A stretch of DNA of 64,000 bases from positions 389,608 to 453,607 of the forward strand of contig NZ_ATTM01000003.1 of the NCBI RefSeq assembly GCF_000419685.1. Reading direction: 5' to 3'. This document shows, one piece after another, positions 16,478-25,542 of the stretch. How positions within the stretch are numbered: position 1 is the first letter of the stretch; every line of letters starts with the position of its first letter. The notes under the pieces were generated by a model. It ran no database searches and was not told the DNA's origin. It saw only the letters and a list, made by a program, of their open reading frames with translations. This stretch comes from Flavobacterium antarcticum DSM 19726. Its GTDB lineage: Bacteria > Bacteroidota > Bacteroidia > Flavobacteriales > Flavobacteriaceae. Both the position numbers and the translations under genes were made by a program.

Positions 16478-17983
16478 TTATAAGCTTGCTATTGCTTTTT
16501 CAATTCGCTTTATCGTTTCTTCTTTTCCGATAATCTCGATAATATCAAATAGGTGAGGGCCTTTTAAAGCGCCAACAACGCTTAAACGTAAAGGTTGCAT
16601 GACTTTACCCATTCCGATTTCAAATTCTGCCATCCACGCTTTGACAGTGGTTTCTACATTCATTGAGCTGAAATCTTCAATTTCATTCAGTAAATCAGCT
16701 ACATTTTGCATCAAAAGTGGTGTTTCTTCTTTCCAGTTTTTAGTTGCTTTTTCGTCGTACTTTTCAGGCGCTACAAAGAAGAAATCTCCAAGTTCCCAAA
16801 ATTCTTCTACGAAATTTGCTCGTTCTTTAATGGAACTTACAATTTTCACTAAAGCCGTATAATCGATGTCAATTCCCTTTTCATATAAGAAAGGTGCAAA
16901 TGCTTTAGCTAAATCATCATCAGTTTGCAAAGCTAAATATTGGTGGTTGAACCATTTGTTTTTGTCCGGGTCAAATTTGGCTCCAGCCTTGTGAACTCTA
17001 CTCAAATCAAACGCTTCAACTAATTCTTCTAATGAATATAATTCTTTATCCGTTCCGTCATTCCAACCTAATAGTGCTAAAAAGTTGACAACTGCTTCTG
17101 GGAAAAATCCTTTTTCTCTATAACCTGACGAAATTCCCTCGTCTGTTCTCCATTCTAAAGGAAACACGGGAAAACCTAATTTATCTCCATCACGTTTCGA
17201 TAATTTTCCGTTTCCAACAGGTTTCAAAATCAAAGGTAAATGTGCAAATTCAGGAGCTTCCCAACCAAAAGCTTTGTAAAGCAAAAAGTGGAGTGGAAGC
17301 GAAGGCAACCATTCTTCACCACGAATCACGTGCGTCGTTTCCATCAAATGGTCGTCCACAATATTCGCTAAATGGTAGGTTGGCATTCCGTCGCTTTTGA
17401 ACAAAACTTTGTCGTCAAGCAAGTTCGAATCAAATCGAATATCACCACGAATGATGTCTTTTAATTCTAAAATTTCATTCACAGGCGTTTTAAAACGAAT
17501 AACATAATCTTCTCCGTTTGTAATTCGTTCAGCCACTTTATCCGCTTCAACCGTTAGCGAATTGTCTAAACGCTCACGAATTGTATGATTATATATGAAC
17601 GTATTTCCTTGTTCTTCCGTATTTTTACGCAACTGGTCTAAATCTTCCGAAGAATCAAAAGCATAGTAAGCCCAACCGTTTGCAACTAATTGTTCAGCAT
17701 AACTTTGGTACAAATGCTTGCGTTCGCTTTGACGATAAGGGCCAAATTTCTCATTCTTACCAATAGTTTCATCAGGCGAAATTCCCAACCATTCCAATGC
17801 TTCCAAAATATACGGTTCTGCTTCAGGAACAAAGCGATTTTGGTCGGTATCTTCAATCCTCAAATAGAAAGTTCCTCCGTGTTTTTTAGCAAAAAGATAG
17901 TTGAATAACGCGGTTCTAACTCCGCCAATATGTAGAGGTCCCGTTGGACTTGGTGCAAAACGCACGCGAACTTGCTTTGACAT
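16478..17983 (-). CDS. gltX: Glutamate--tRNA ligase
   Basis: The 501-residue class I synthetase charges tRNA-Glu. Signature one is RFAPSPTGPLHIGGVRTALFNYLFA (HIGG at 18-21); signature two is KLSKRDGDKLG. The C-terminal half is the helical anticodon-binding domain, and the protein ends IKRIEKAIASL. The open frame extends 17 codons upstream, but MSKQVRVRFAPSPTG at 17983 is the family start. It is probably discriminating because glnS is present. Its own terminator follows; an inverted repeat at 18031-18081 lies upstream between it and the divergent DUF4175 gene. Confidence 0.96.
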   Translation of the reverse strand: MSKQVRVRFAPSPTGPLHIGGVRTALFNYLFAKKHGGTFYLRIEDTDQNRFVPEAEPYILEALEWLGISPDETIGKNEKFGPYRQSERKHLYQSYAEQLVANGWAYYAFDSSEDLDQLRKNTEEQGNTFIYNHTIRERLDNSLTVEADKVAERITNGEDYVIRFKTPVNEILELKDIIRGDIRFDSNLLDDKVLFKSDGMPTYHLANIVDDHLMETTHVIRGEEWLPSLPLHFLLYKAFGWEAPEFAHLPLILKPVGNGKLSKRDGDKLGFPVFPLEWRTDEGISSGYREKGFFPEAVVNFLALLGWNDGTDKELYSLEELVEAFDLSRVHKAGAKFDPDKNKWFNHQYLALQTDDDLAKAFAPFLYEKGIDIDYTALVKIVSSIKERANFVEEFWELGDFFFVAPEKYDEKATKNWKEETPLLMQNVADLLNEIEDFSSMNVETTVKAWMAEFEIGMGKVMQPLRLSVVGALKGPHLFDIIEIIGKEETIKRIEKAIASL

Positions 17984-18030
17984 TTTAGGTATATTTTTTT
18001 GCAAAGATAAGATATGTAAAATCTTTATTG

Positions 18031-18081
18031 CCACAGATTATAAAGATTAAAATGATTTAATCTGTGGAAATCATTTTAATC
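18031..18081. repeat. Overlapping inverted repeats between gltX and DUF4175
   Basis: CCACAGATTA (18031-18040) pairs with TAATCTGTGG (18058-18067), and GATTAAAATGATTT (18045-18058) pairs with AAATCATTTTAATC (18068-18081). The two hairpins overlap and exclude each other. It resembles common flavobacterial intergenic repeats. Confidence 0.6.
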
Positions 18082-18198
18082 TGTTGCAAAAATTAAAAAA
18101 AATTGTCAGGAATTTAAGCGTTTTCACGAACATTTTTTAACATTTCAAGTTCATATAAATCATTACTTTTATCGGTTATAACTAAAAGTGTTTGCAAT

Positions 18199-21100
18199 TT
18201 GGAAAACAAAGCATTGATTTATCAAAAGTTAGAAGCATTTATCCGTAAATTTTATACCAACGAATTAATAAAAGGAATTTTATTTTTCGTGGGTTTAGGA
18301 TTATTGTATCTTATTTTCACACTTTTCGTTGAATATTTTCTTTGGTTAAAACCAGCAGGAAGAACAATTTTGTTTTGGACTTTTATTATTGTCGAAATTC
18401 TTTTAGTAGTTCGATATATTCTTTTTCCAATATTCCAACTGTTCAAAATCAAAAAAGGAATTGATTACAATCAAGCGTCTATTATTATTGGAAATCATTT
18501 TGGAGAAGTCAGCGACAAGCTTACAAATTTCCTTCAACTTTCAAAAGATGAAAATTCTTCCGAATTATTAATCGCTTCAATTGAACAAAAAGCCAAAACA
18601 CTTCAACCGATTCCATTTCAAAACGCTGTTAATTTTAAAGGAAATAGAAAGTACATTCCTTTAGCAATTTTACCAATCTTGTTTTTTGTGTTTTTCTACC
18701 TTTCGGGAAATAGCAAGATGATTAGTCAAAGTTTGAATCGTGTGGTGAATTACAAAGAGCAGTTTACGCCACCAGCTCCATTTGAATTTGTAATTCTGAA
18801 TAAAGATTTGACAACGCAAGAAGGAGAGGATTTTACAGTTCAAGTGAAATCCGTGGGAAATGTCATTCCTGAAAATGCGATGGTATTTATAAATAACGAA
18901 AGTTATTTTATGGAAAGTTCCAAAGCAGGAGTTTTTGAATATACTTTTTCAAAACCACAAAAGAATATTTCGTTCCACGTGGAAGCTAATAAAGTTTCTT
19001 CACACAATTATGAATTGAAAGTAGTGGAAGTGCCAACAATTGCAAATTTCGAAATGACAATTCAATTCCCATCGTATTTGAATCGCAAATCCGAATCTAT
19101 TCAAGGAACGGGAAATGCAATTGTTTCCGAAGGTTCAAAAATTACTTGGAAAATGGCAACGCAATCCACAGATAAGGTAGAATGGACTGATTTTAAGACT
19201 AAATCGACTTTTACCGCAGAAAATAATAACTTTAATTGGAGTAAAATAATTTCACAAAACACAGAATATCAAATTATTACTTCAAATCATAACGTTCAAA
19301 GCTTTGAGAAACTCAACTATCAATTATCAGTTATCAAAGACCAATTTCCAGTTATTTCTGTGAATAATGTTCCTGATAGTTTAAAAGTAGATGAAAACGT
19401 AATTGTAGGACAAATTTCAGATGATTATGGCTTGTCGAAATTGCAAATTGTCTACTATCCGTCGAATGCAAAGAATAAAGCATTCAAGAAGGAGTTAGCT
19501 GTAAAGCGTGATGTTTTCGACCAATTCATTTTTAGCTTCCCGGGAAATTTGCCAGTAGAAGAAGGAGTTTCTTATGAATATTATTTTGAAGTTTTTGATA
19601 ACGATGCGTTGCACAATTTCAAAAGTACAAAATCTACTGTTTTTTCAGAACGCATTCAGACGGTTCAAGAAAAGCAAGACGAGTTGATGCAAGAGCAGAA
19701 TAGCAATATTAGTGGTTTGCAGAAATCGTTGAAATCGCAAGACAAGCAACTTTCAGAATTAGACAAACTTCAAAAATCAAACAAAGAAAAATCAAGTCAT
19801 GAATTTAAAGACCAACAAAAAGTAGATGATTTTATCAAGCGTCAAAAACAACAAGACGAGATGATGAAGCAATTTACAAAGAAGATGGACGAGAATTTGG
19901 ATAAACTCAAGTCGGATAAAAAAGATGAATTCAAAGAAGCATTGCAAAAACGTTTAGAAGAAAGTCAAAAGGATTTAGAGAAAAATCAAAAGCTTTTGGA
20001 CGAACTGCAAAAGTTAAATGATAAAATTAAGCAAGAAGAATTGTTTGAGAAAATGGAACAGTTCAAGCAAGTGAGTAAAAACCAAGCCAAAACTTTGGAA
20101 CAACTTGTTGAACTTACAAAGCGTTTTTACGTCGAAAAGAAAGCGGAACAAATTGCCGATAAATTAGAAGAGCTTTCTAAAAAGCAAGATGAGTTGTCTG
20201 ATAAAGATGATAAAAATAATGCCGAGAATCAAGATAAAATCAACAAGGAATTTGATGCGATTCAAGAGGATTTGAAGGATTTGGAAAAGGAAAACAAAGA
20301 GTTGAAAAGTCCGATGGATATTCCAACCGATAAAGAAAAGGAAAAAAGTATTGATGAAGATTTAAATAAAGCAAAAGAAGAATTACAAAAAGAGAATAAA
20401 GCTAAAGCCAAACCGAAACAGAAAAGTGCTTCCAAGAAAATGAAGGAAATGTCGGGTGCGATGGAAGAAAGTATGGCGGGTGGCGACAAAGAACAGATGG
20501 AAGAGGACGTAGCGATGCTGCGTCAAGTGATGGATAACTTGTTGTCATTTTCTTTTTCGCAAGAAGACTTAATGAAAACTTTTAAGAACCTAAAACGTGG
20601 CGCTCCATCGTATAATAAGTATTTGAAATCGCAACAAGATTTACGCTTGCAATTTCAACACGTAGACGACAGCTTATTTGCGTTGTCATTGAGAAATCCA
20701 CAAATGAACGAACCGATTACGAAAGAGATTGGCAATGTACATTACAATATTGAAAAGGCTTTAGATAATTTAGTCGAAGCTAATGTTCCGAAAGGTACTT
20801 CACACCAACAATACACGATTTCTTCAGCAAATAAGTTGGCTGATATGTTGAGTGATGTTTTGAATAACATGCAAATGTCGTTATCTGGTTCGGGTAAAGG
20901 AAAGCCAAAACCAAGTTCAGGTAAAGGAGAAATGCAGTTGCCGGATATTATGATGAAACAGAAAGGTCTTGGCGAGAAGATGAAAGACGGAATGAAAAAA
21001 GGGAAGGAAAGCGGTAAGAAAGAAGGCGACGGCAAAGAAGGTGAAGGTGGTGAAAAGCCAGGACAAAAACCGGGTCAAAAACCAGGTCAATCGGGAAGTG

Positions 21101-21552
21101 GCGGAAAAGATGGTGAAGGCGAAAACGGCGAAAATGGAGAAGGCAATGCCAAAGAAATAATGGAGATTTACAAAGAGCAAAGACAATTGAGAGAGGCTTT
21201 GCAAAATGAATTGAACAAGAAAGGAATGTCAGGAAGTGGTCAAAGTGCTTTGGACAAAATGAAAGAAATCGAAAAACAATTGCTTAATGAAGGTTTCAAA
21301 AACGAAACATTGCAAAAGGTTTTGAATTTAAATTATGAGCTATTAAAGTTAGACAAAGCGATGCAACAGCAAGGAGAAGAAGAGAAAAGGCAGGCTGAAG
21401 CCAATACAAAGCAATTTGACGGTAGCAAAGGCGCTCTAACACCTGCATTGAAAGAATATTTAAACAGCATAGAAATATTAAATCGACAAAGCTTACCTTT
21501 GCGCTCGAATTTTAGCCAAAAGGTTAAGGAATATTTTAATGTAAATGATTAG
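18199..21552 (+). CDS. DUF4175 family large membrane protein
   Basis: The 1117-residue protein has three N-terminal transmembrane helices (about 24-44, 56-78 and 150-170), a beta-rich Ig-like periplasmic part (about 190-480) and a very long, K/E/Q/D-rich coiled coil (about 490-760). A Gly/Lys/Pro-rich linker (about 895-985, with GQKPGQKPGQ) and a helical C-terminus follow. The family is widespread in Bacteroidota with unknown function. The start codon is TTG at 18199 (reads ENKALIYQKLEAFIRK); no ATG nearby keeps the conserved N-terminus, so TTG is likely genuine. The gene overlaps ybeY by 8 bases, and a degenerate parS-like site lies inside it. Confidence 0.85.
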   Translation: MENKALIYQKLEAFIRKFYTNELIKGILFFVGLGLLYLIFTLFVEYFLWLKPAGRTILFWTFIIVEILLVVRYILFPIFQLFKIKKGIDYNQASIIIGNHFGEVSDKLTNFLQLSKDENSSELLIASIEQKAKTLQPIPFQNAVNFKGNRKYIPLAILPILFFVFFYLSGNSKMISQSLNRVVNYKEQFTPPAPFEFVILNKDLTTQEGEDFTVQVKSVGNVIPENAMVFINNESYFMESSKAGVFEYTFSKPQKNISFHVEANKVSSHNYELKVVEVPTIANFEMTIQFPSYLNRKSESIQGTGNAIVSEGSKITWKMATQSTDKVEWTDFKTKSTFTAENNNFNWSKIISQNTEYQIITSNHNVQSFEKLNYQLSVIKDQFPVISVNNVPDSLKVDENVIVGQISDDYGLSKLQIVYYPSNAKNKAFKKELAVKRDVFDQFIFSFPGNLPVEEGVSYEYYFEVFDNDALHNFKSTKSTVFSERIQTVQEKQDELMQEQNSNISGLQKSLKSQDKQLSELDKLQKSNKEKSSHEFKDQQKVDDFIKRQKQQDEMMKQFTKKMDENLDKLKSDKKDEFKEALQKRLEESQKDLEKNQKLLDELQKLNDKIKQEELFEKMEQFKQVSKNQAKTLEQLVELTKRFYVEKKAEQIADKLEELSKKQDELSDKDDKNNAENQDKINKEFDAIQEDLKDLEKENKELKSPMDIPTDKEKEKSIDEDLNKAKEELQKENKAKAKPKQKSASKKMKEMSGAMEESMAGGDKEQMEEDVAMLRQVMDNLLSFSFSQEDLMKTFKNLKRGAPSYNKYLKSQQDLRLQFQHVDDSLFALSLRNPQMNEPITKEIGNVHYNIEKALDNLVEANVPKGTSHQQYTISSANKLADMLSDVLNNMQMSLSGSGKGKPKPSSGKGEMQLPDIMMKQKGLGEKMKDGMKKGKESGKKEGDGKEGEGGEKPGQKPGQKPGQSGSGGKDGEGENGENGEGNAKEIMEIYKEQRQLREALQNELNKKGMSGSGQSALDKMKEIEKQLLNEGFKNETLQKVLNLNYELLKLDKAMQQQGEEEKRQAEANTKQFDGSKGALTPALKEYLNSIEILNRQSLPLRSNFSQKVKEYFNVND
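18972..18985. promoter_or_regulatory. Degenerate parS-like site
   Basis: GTTCCACGTGGAAG inside the DUF4175 gene keeps the central palindrome TTCCACGTGGAA of the three better sites at 21945, 21992 and 23933 but loses the outer bases. Confidence 0.35.
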
Positions 21553-21964
21553 TTTTAACTACGAAACGGATTTTGAGTTAGGCAACGAACCAGCTTTTGA
21601 AGATTGGATTTCTCGTGTAATTTTATCAGAAGGTAAAAAGGAAGGTGAGATTAATTACATCTTTTGTGATGATGATTACCTGCACAAACTCAATGTGGAA
21701 TACCTCGAACACGATACTTTAACTGATGTAATTAGTTTTGATTATTCTATGGGTAACGAATTACACGGCGATATTTTTATTTCTGTCGAAAGAGTTGCTG
21801 ATAATGCTAAAGATTTCGGCGTGACTTTTGCGGACGAATTGCAGCGCGTAATCGTTCACGGTATTTTACACTACTGCGGTTACAAAGACAAATCTCCAGA
21901 AGAGGAAGCTATTATGCGGACTAAAGAAGAAGAAAAAATCCAATTGTTCCACGTGGAACAATAA
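21545..21964 (+). CDS. ybeY: Endoribonuclease YbeY (rRNA maturation factor)
   Basis: The 139-residue metal-dependent endoribonuclease acts in 16S rRNA 3'-end maturation and ribosome quality control. The fold markers are LNVEYLEHDTLTDVISFDY and HGDIFIS. The zinc site reads H105GILH109YCGYKD115: two histidines are kept and the third position is D115 instead of the usual H. It overlaps the DUF4175 gene by 8 bases, suggesting translational coupling. The last six codons (LFHVEQ and stop) are written by a 20-bp perfect palindrome that contains a parS-like site. Confidence 0.93.
   Translation: MISFNYETDFELGNEPAFEDWISRVILSEGKKEGEINYIFCDDDYLHKLNVEYLEHDTLTDVISFDYSMGNELHGDIFISVERVADNAKDFGVTFADELQRVIVHGILHYCGYKDKSPEEEAIMRTKEEEKIQLFHVEQ
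21945..21960. promoter_or_regulatory. parS-like ParB-binding site 1
   Basis: TGTTCCACGTGGAACA is a perfect 16-bp palindrome, extended to 20 bp as ATTGTTCCACGTGGAACAAT (21943-21962). It differs from the general parS consensus TGTTTCACGTGAAACA at two symmetric positions. It overlaps the ybeY stop. Confidence 0.65.
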
Positions 21965-21991
21965 GAATCAAATTACAATATCCAAGTTGAT

Positions 21992-22007
21992 TGTTCCACG
22001 TGGAACA
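21992..22007. promoter_or_regulatory. parS-like ParB-binding site 2
   Basis: A second identical TGTTCCACGTGGAACA palindrome, starting 47 bases after the first, in the 90-bp gap before mnmG. Confidence 0.65.
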
Positions 22008-22054
22008 CTTTAGTTGGGGGGTAAATTTGATTTAAAATTATACAAAGAAAATAG

Positions 22055-23926
22055 ATGTTTGAAGAGATTTATGATGTGATTGTTGTTGGAGCTGGACATG
22101 CCGGTTCAGAGGCTGCTGCTGCTGCTGCGAATATGGGTTCCAAAACTTTATTGGTGACAATGAGTTTGCAGAACATCGCGCAAATGTCTTGTAATCCTGC
22201 TATGGGTGGAATTGCAAAAGGACAGATTGTACGTGAGATTGATGCATTGGGTGGTTATTCAGGAATTGTTTCTGACAATACGGCGATTCAATTCAAGATG
22301 TTGAACAAATCAAAAGGTCCAGCAATGTGGTCGCCAAGAGTTCAAAGTGACCGAATGCGTTTTGCAGAAGAGTGGAGAATGATGTTGGAAGGAACGCCAA
22401 ATCTTGATTTTTATCAGGAAATGGTTAAGGGAATAATCATTGAGAATGGCGTTGCAAAAGGAATTCGAACTTCGCTAGGAGTGGAAATTCGTGCAAAAGC
22501 TGTAATCTTGACAAACGGAACTTTCTTAAATGGATTGATTCATATTGGTGAAAAACAATTTGGTGGGGGTCGTGCAGGAGAAAGTGCCGCTTATGGAATC
22601 ACGGAAGATTTAGTTAATGCAGGTTTCGAATCAGGAAGGATGAAGACAGGAACGCCTCCTCGAGTAGACGGCCGTTCTTTGGATTATTCTAAAATGAATG
22701 AAGAATTAGGCGATGCAAAGCCAGATAAGTTTTCTTATTCGGACGTAACAAAACCTTTGACACATCAACGTTCTTGTCATATGACGTATACTTCAAACGA
22801 AGTTCATAATATTTTGAGAGAAGGGTTTGACCGTTCGCCAATGTTTAATGGAAGAATTCAAAGCATTGGACCGAGATACTGTCCATCGATTGAAGATAAA
22901 ATTAATCGTTTTGCGGATAAAGAAAGACATCAATTGTTTATTGAGCCGGAAGGTTGGAAGACGTGTGAGGTTTATGTAAATGGTTTTTCAACTTCTTTGC
23001 CAGAAGATATTCAATATAAAGCTTTGAAATCAGTTGTTGGATTTGAGAAAGTGAAATTCTTTCGTCCAGGATATGCAATCGAATACGATTATTTTCCGCC
23101 AACACAATTGAAACATACGCTTGAAACGAAGTTAGTTTCAGGCTTGTATTTTGCCGGACAAATCAACGGAACTACAGGTTATGAAGAAGCGGCTTCGCAA
23201 GGATTGATGGCTGGAATTAATGCGCATTTAAAAATCAACGAGAAAGAGCCGTTAATATTAAAACGTGACGAAGCATATATCGGTGTTTTAATTGACGATT
23301 TAATTACAAAAGGAACTGAAGAGCCTTATCGAATGTTTACTTCAAGAGCAGAATACAGAACGCTATTGAGACAAGATAATGCTGATGAACGATTAACTCC
23401 AAAAGGTTTTGCAATAGGTTTAGCTTCAGAAAAACGTATGCGTAGAATGGAGCATAAATTCAACGAATCTCAAAAACTAGTTGATTTTTTCAAGGAAACT
23501 AGTGTTAGCGTTGCAGAAGCGAATCCAATTTTAGAAGAGAAAGGAAGTGCTTTAGTTTCGCAATCTGACAAAATGTTTAAGATTTTTTCTAGACCTCAAA
23601 TTGATTTGGCAGATGTGATGAAGTTTGATAAGGTTAAAGAATATGTTGCGAATGCAGATGTTGACCAAGAGATTTTAGAACAAGCAGAAATTCAAGTGAA
23701 GTATTCTGGTTACATTGATAAGGAAAGAAACAACGCCGACAAGCTAACTAGACTTGAAGATGTAAAGATTCCAGAGAATTTTGATTACGAGAAAATCAAA
23801 TCGATGTCGTTTGAAGCAAAACAAAAATTGTCGAAAATACGTCCAGTTACAATTTCGCAAGCTTCTAGAATCAGCGGTGTTTCACCAAGTGACATTTCGG
23901 TATTGCTAATTTATATGGGAAGATAA
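22055..23926 (+). CDS. mnmG: tRNA uridine-5-carboxymethylaminomethyl modification enzyme MnmG (GidA)
   Basis: The 623-residue FAD protein forms, with MnmE, the cmnm5 group on U34 of several tRNAs. It opens with a Rossmann FAD site [14 protein letters not shown] (G12xG14xxG17). Family signatures follow: [45 protein letters not shown] and [23 protein letters not shown]. The C-terminal helical MnmE/tRNA-binding domain includes [22 protein letters not shown]. Length is normal for the family. In many bacteria mnmG lies near the origin with parAB; here parS-like sites flank it, but parA and parB are not in the window. Confidence 0.97.
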   Translation: MFEEIYDVIVVGAGHAGSEAAAAAANMGSKTLLVTMSLQNIAQMSCNPAMGGIAKGQIVREIDALGGYSGIVSDNTAIQFKMLNKSKGPAMWSPRVQSDRMRFAEEWRMMLEGTPNLDFYQEMVKGIIIENGVAKGIRTSLGVEIRAKAVILTNGTFLNGLIHIGEKQFGGGRAGESAAYGITEDLVNAGFESGRMKTGTPPRVDGRSLDYSKMNEELGDAKPDKFSYSDVTKPLTHQRSCHMTYTSNEVHNILREGFDRSPMFNGRIQSIGPRYCPSIEDKINRFADKERHQLFIEPEGWKTCEVYVNGFSTSLPEDIQYKALKSVVGFEKVKFFRPGYAIEYDYFPPTQLKHTLETKLVSGLYFAGQINGTTGYEEAASQGLMAGINAHLKINEKEPLILKRDEAYIGVLIDDLITKGTEEPYRMFTSRAEYRTLLRQDNADERLTPKGFAIGLASEKRMRRMEHKFNESQKLVDFFKETSVSVAEANPILEEKGSALVSQSDKMFKIFSRPQIDLADVMKFDKVKEYVANADVDQEILEQAEIQVKYSGYIDKERNNADKLTRLEDVKIPENFDYEKIKSMSFEAKQKLSKIRPVTISQASRISGVSPSDISVLLIYMGR

Positions 23927-23927
23927 A

Positions 23928-24455
23928 ATGAGTGTTCCACGTGAAACAACTTTGTTAAGGCTTGTGAATAGGAGGTTGGTTGCGATTCTGCTTTTGTTTG
24001 TGATTTCAGTAAGTTGCGGAATCAATAAACCACAGTATACAATTGAAGATTATGTTTTGGTTCCCAATGCGAAACCTGTTGTAGGAAACGGGGCTTTAAC
24101 TGCTTTTGTTTTTGAGAATAATAAAAAGATTTTGCCCTTTCAGCAATTTTTAATTAACCATTATAAACTGCAAACGTTTAACCAAAGAGAAATTCCTTTC
24201 ACTATAAATGAAGAACAATTTATATTGCATGTTTACGATAGAGACGAAACGGATAAATACATAAACACTTCAGATTTCGTTTTGAAAAATCAAATTCCTG
24301 ATGCTTCAAAATTGGGAAACCAATCGGATTTTATTGTTATTTCTGTGACCAATGATAAAAATGAAGACTGCTTGAAAGACGATTCACTCTACCAAAATAT
24401 TGTGATAAAATACTTAAAAAATTTAAAAGAAGAATATTTCAGTAATGATAGATAA
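23928..24455 (+). CDS. Hypothetical lipoprotein
   Basis: A 175-residue protein of unrecognised family. A basic N-terminus (LRLVNRRLVA) leads into a hydrophobic stretch and a lipobox-like SVSC at about residues 27-30 (LLFVISVSCGINKP), so a lipid-anchored envelope protein is likely. It starts one base after the mnmG stop; codons 2-7 are written by parS-like site 3 (23933-23948), so the true start could lie later. It overlaps the methyltransferase gene by 11 bases. Confidence 0.65.
   Translation: MSVPRETTLLRLVNRRLVAILLLFVISVSCGINKPQYTIEDYVLVPNAKPVVGNGALTAFVFENNKKILPFQQFLINHYKLQTFNQREIPFTINEEQFILHVYDRDETDKYINTSDFVLKNQIPDASKLGNQSDFIVISVTNDKNEDCLKDDSLYQNIVIKYLKNLKEEYFSNDR
23933..23948. promoter_or_regulatory. 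parS-like ParB-binding site 3
   Basis: TGTTCCACGTGAAACA matches the published general parS consensus form TGTTnCACGTGAAACA exactly. It sits at the start of the lipoprotein gene, 7 bases after the mnmG stop. Confidence 0.75.
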
Positions 24456-25305
24456 CGCCAAAAAAATTTATTTGACGGTTAAAGATTATACCGTTTCGAA
24501 AGAAACATTCGGTTTGTATCGCGATGGCAAGTACGACATGCTGATTACGTTTCCAAAACCAAGTCTTGAAGAGCTGTCGAAATACTATGAAAGCGAAGAT
24601 TACATTTCGCATTCGAACAAAAAGAAAGGTTTATTTAGTTTCTTATACCAAATAGTAAGAGGTTTTACTTTGAAAAACAAGTTGAATATCATTCAACATT
24701 TTCATGTTGAAAAAGGTACTTTACTAGATATTGGTGCAGGAACCGGACATTTTTTAGAATTGGCACAAAAAAACAAATGGATTGTGACCGGAATTGAACC
24801 GAATCTTGGCGCAAGAAATATGGCATCTGAAAAGGGCATTTCTTTTGTAGACAATATTCAAAGTTTAGCAAATAATTCATTTGACGTTATTACCATGTGG
24901 CATGTCTTGGAACACGTTTATGATTTGGACGAACAAATTAAAGAACTGAAAAGAGTTTTAAAACCTGATGGCGTTCTCGTTATTGCTGTTCCAAATTTCC
25001 GTTCTTTTGATGCGAGGTATTATAAACGATTTTGGGCAGCTTACGATGTTCCTCGACACTTATGGCATTTCTCAAAGAAATCAATTAAACTCTTGTTTCA
25101 GGAAAAACAAATGAAAGTGGTTGAAATGATTCCTATGAAATGGGATGCGTTTTATGTGAGCTTGCTTTCGGAAAAATATAAAAAAGGATACATGAATTTC
25201 TTTAAAGCAATTTATGTTGGACTTAAGTCAAATTACAAAGCGAAGAAGCGATTTCAATATTCTTCACTCATTTATATTATAAAAAACGACAAAAAATCAA
25301 AATAA
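24445..25305 (+). CDS. Class I SAM-dependent methyltransferase
   Basis: The 286-residue protein has a SAM-binding motif I LLDIGAGTGHFLELA (about 92-106), an acidic motif II end (VTGIEPN), and the later motif FDVITMWHVLEHVYDLDEQIKELKRVLKPDGVLVIAVPN. This is the Methyltransf_23/UbiE-like pattern seen in methyltransferases of lipids, small molecules or surface polysaccharides. The N-terminal 80 residues form an extra segment (YESEDYISHSNKK) typical of the flavobacterial group. The substrate is unknown. It overlaps the preceding lipoprotein gene and ends an apparent run from DUF4175. Confidence 0.85.
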   Translation: MIDNAKKIYLTVKDYTVSKETFGLYRDGKYDMLITFPKPSLEELSKYYESEDYISHSNKKKGLFSFLYQIVRGFTLKNKLNIIQHFHVEKGTLLDIGAGTGHFLELAQKNKWIVTGIEPNLGARNMASEKGISFVDNIQSLANNSFDVITMWHVLEHVYDLDEQIKELKRVLKPDGVLVIAVPNFRSFDARYYKRFWAAYDVPRHLWHFSKKSIKLLFQEKQMKVVEMIPMKWDAFYVSLLSEKYKKGYMNFFKAIYVGLKSNYKAKKRFQYSSLIYIIKNDKKSK

Positions 25306-25542
25306 AGCATTTTAACGACGTTTTGGCGTTCTAAATAGACCAAATATTCGATTTGTTTTGTTTCTGTTTTAAAAGCATTTAAAATCGATCGTTTCTTCGG
25401 GCTTAAATCTATAGGAAATCAAATGTTAATAGTAAAAAGTTATAAGTAGATATTCAGAACAAAAACCTAAATTATTTCCATTAACGCTAAAATTTGTTAT
25501 TTTTGACATCCAATTTAAAAAATTAAATTTCACAATTATAAA

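Noticed and set aside
21001..21140. Collagen-like or elastin-like repeat in DUF4175
   Set aside because: The Gly/Lys/Pro segment is short and irregular, without a Gly-X-Y period; it is treated as a linker.
20742..21204. Minus-strand ORFs in the DUF4175 coiled-coil region
   Set aside because: They are low-complexity Phe/Leu/Ser products of the reverse complement of lysine/glutamate codons and have no homologue-like features.
25306..25542. Possible small gene or RNA before the OmpH gene
   Set aside because: No convincing ORF, stem-loop series or known RNA pattern was found; only a candidate -7 element.
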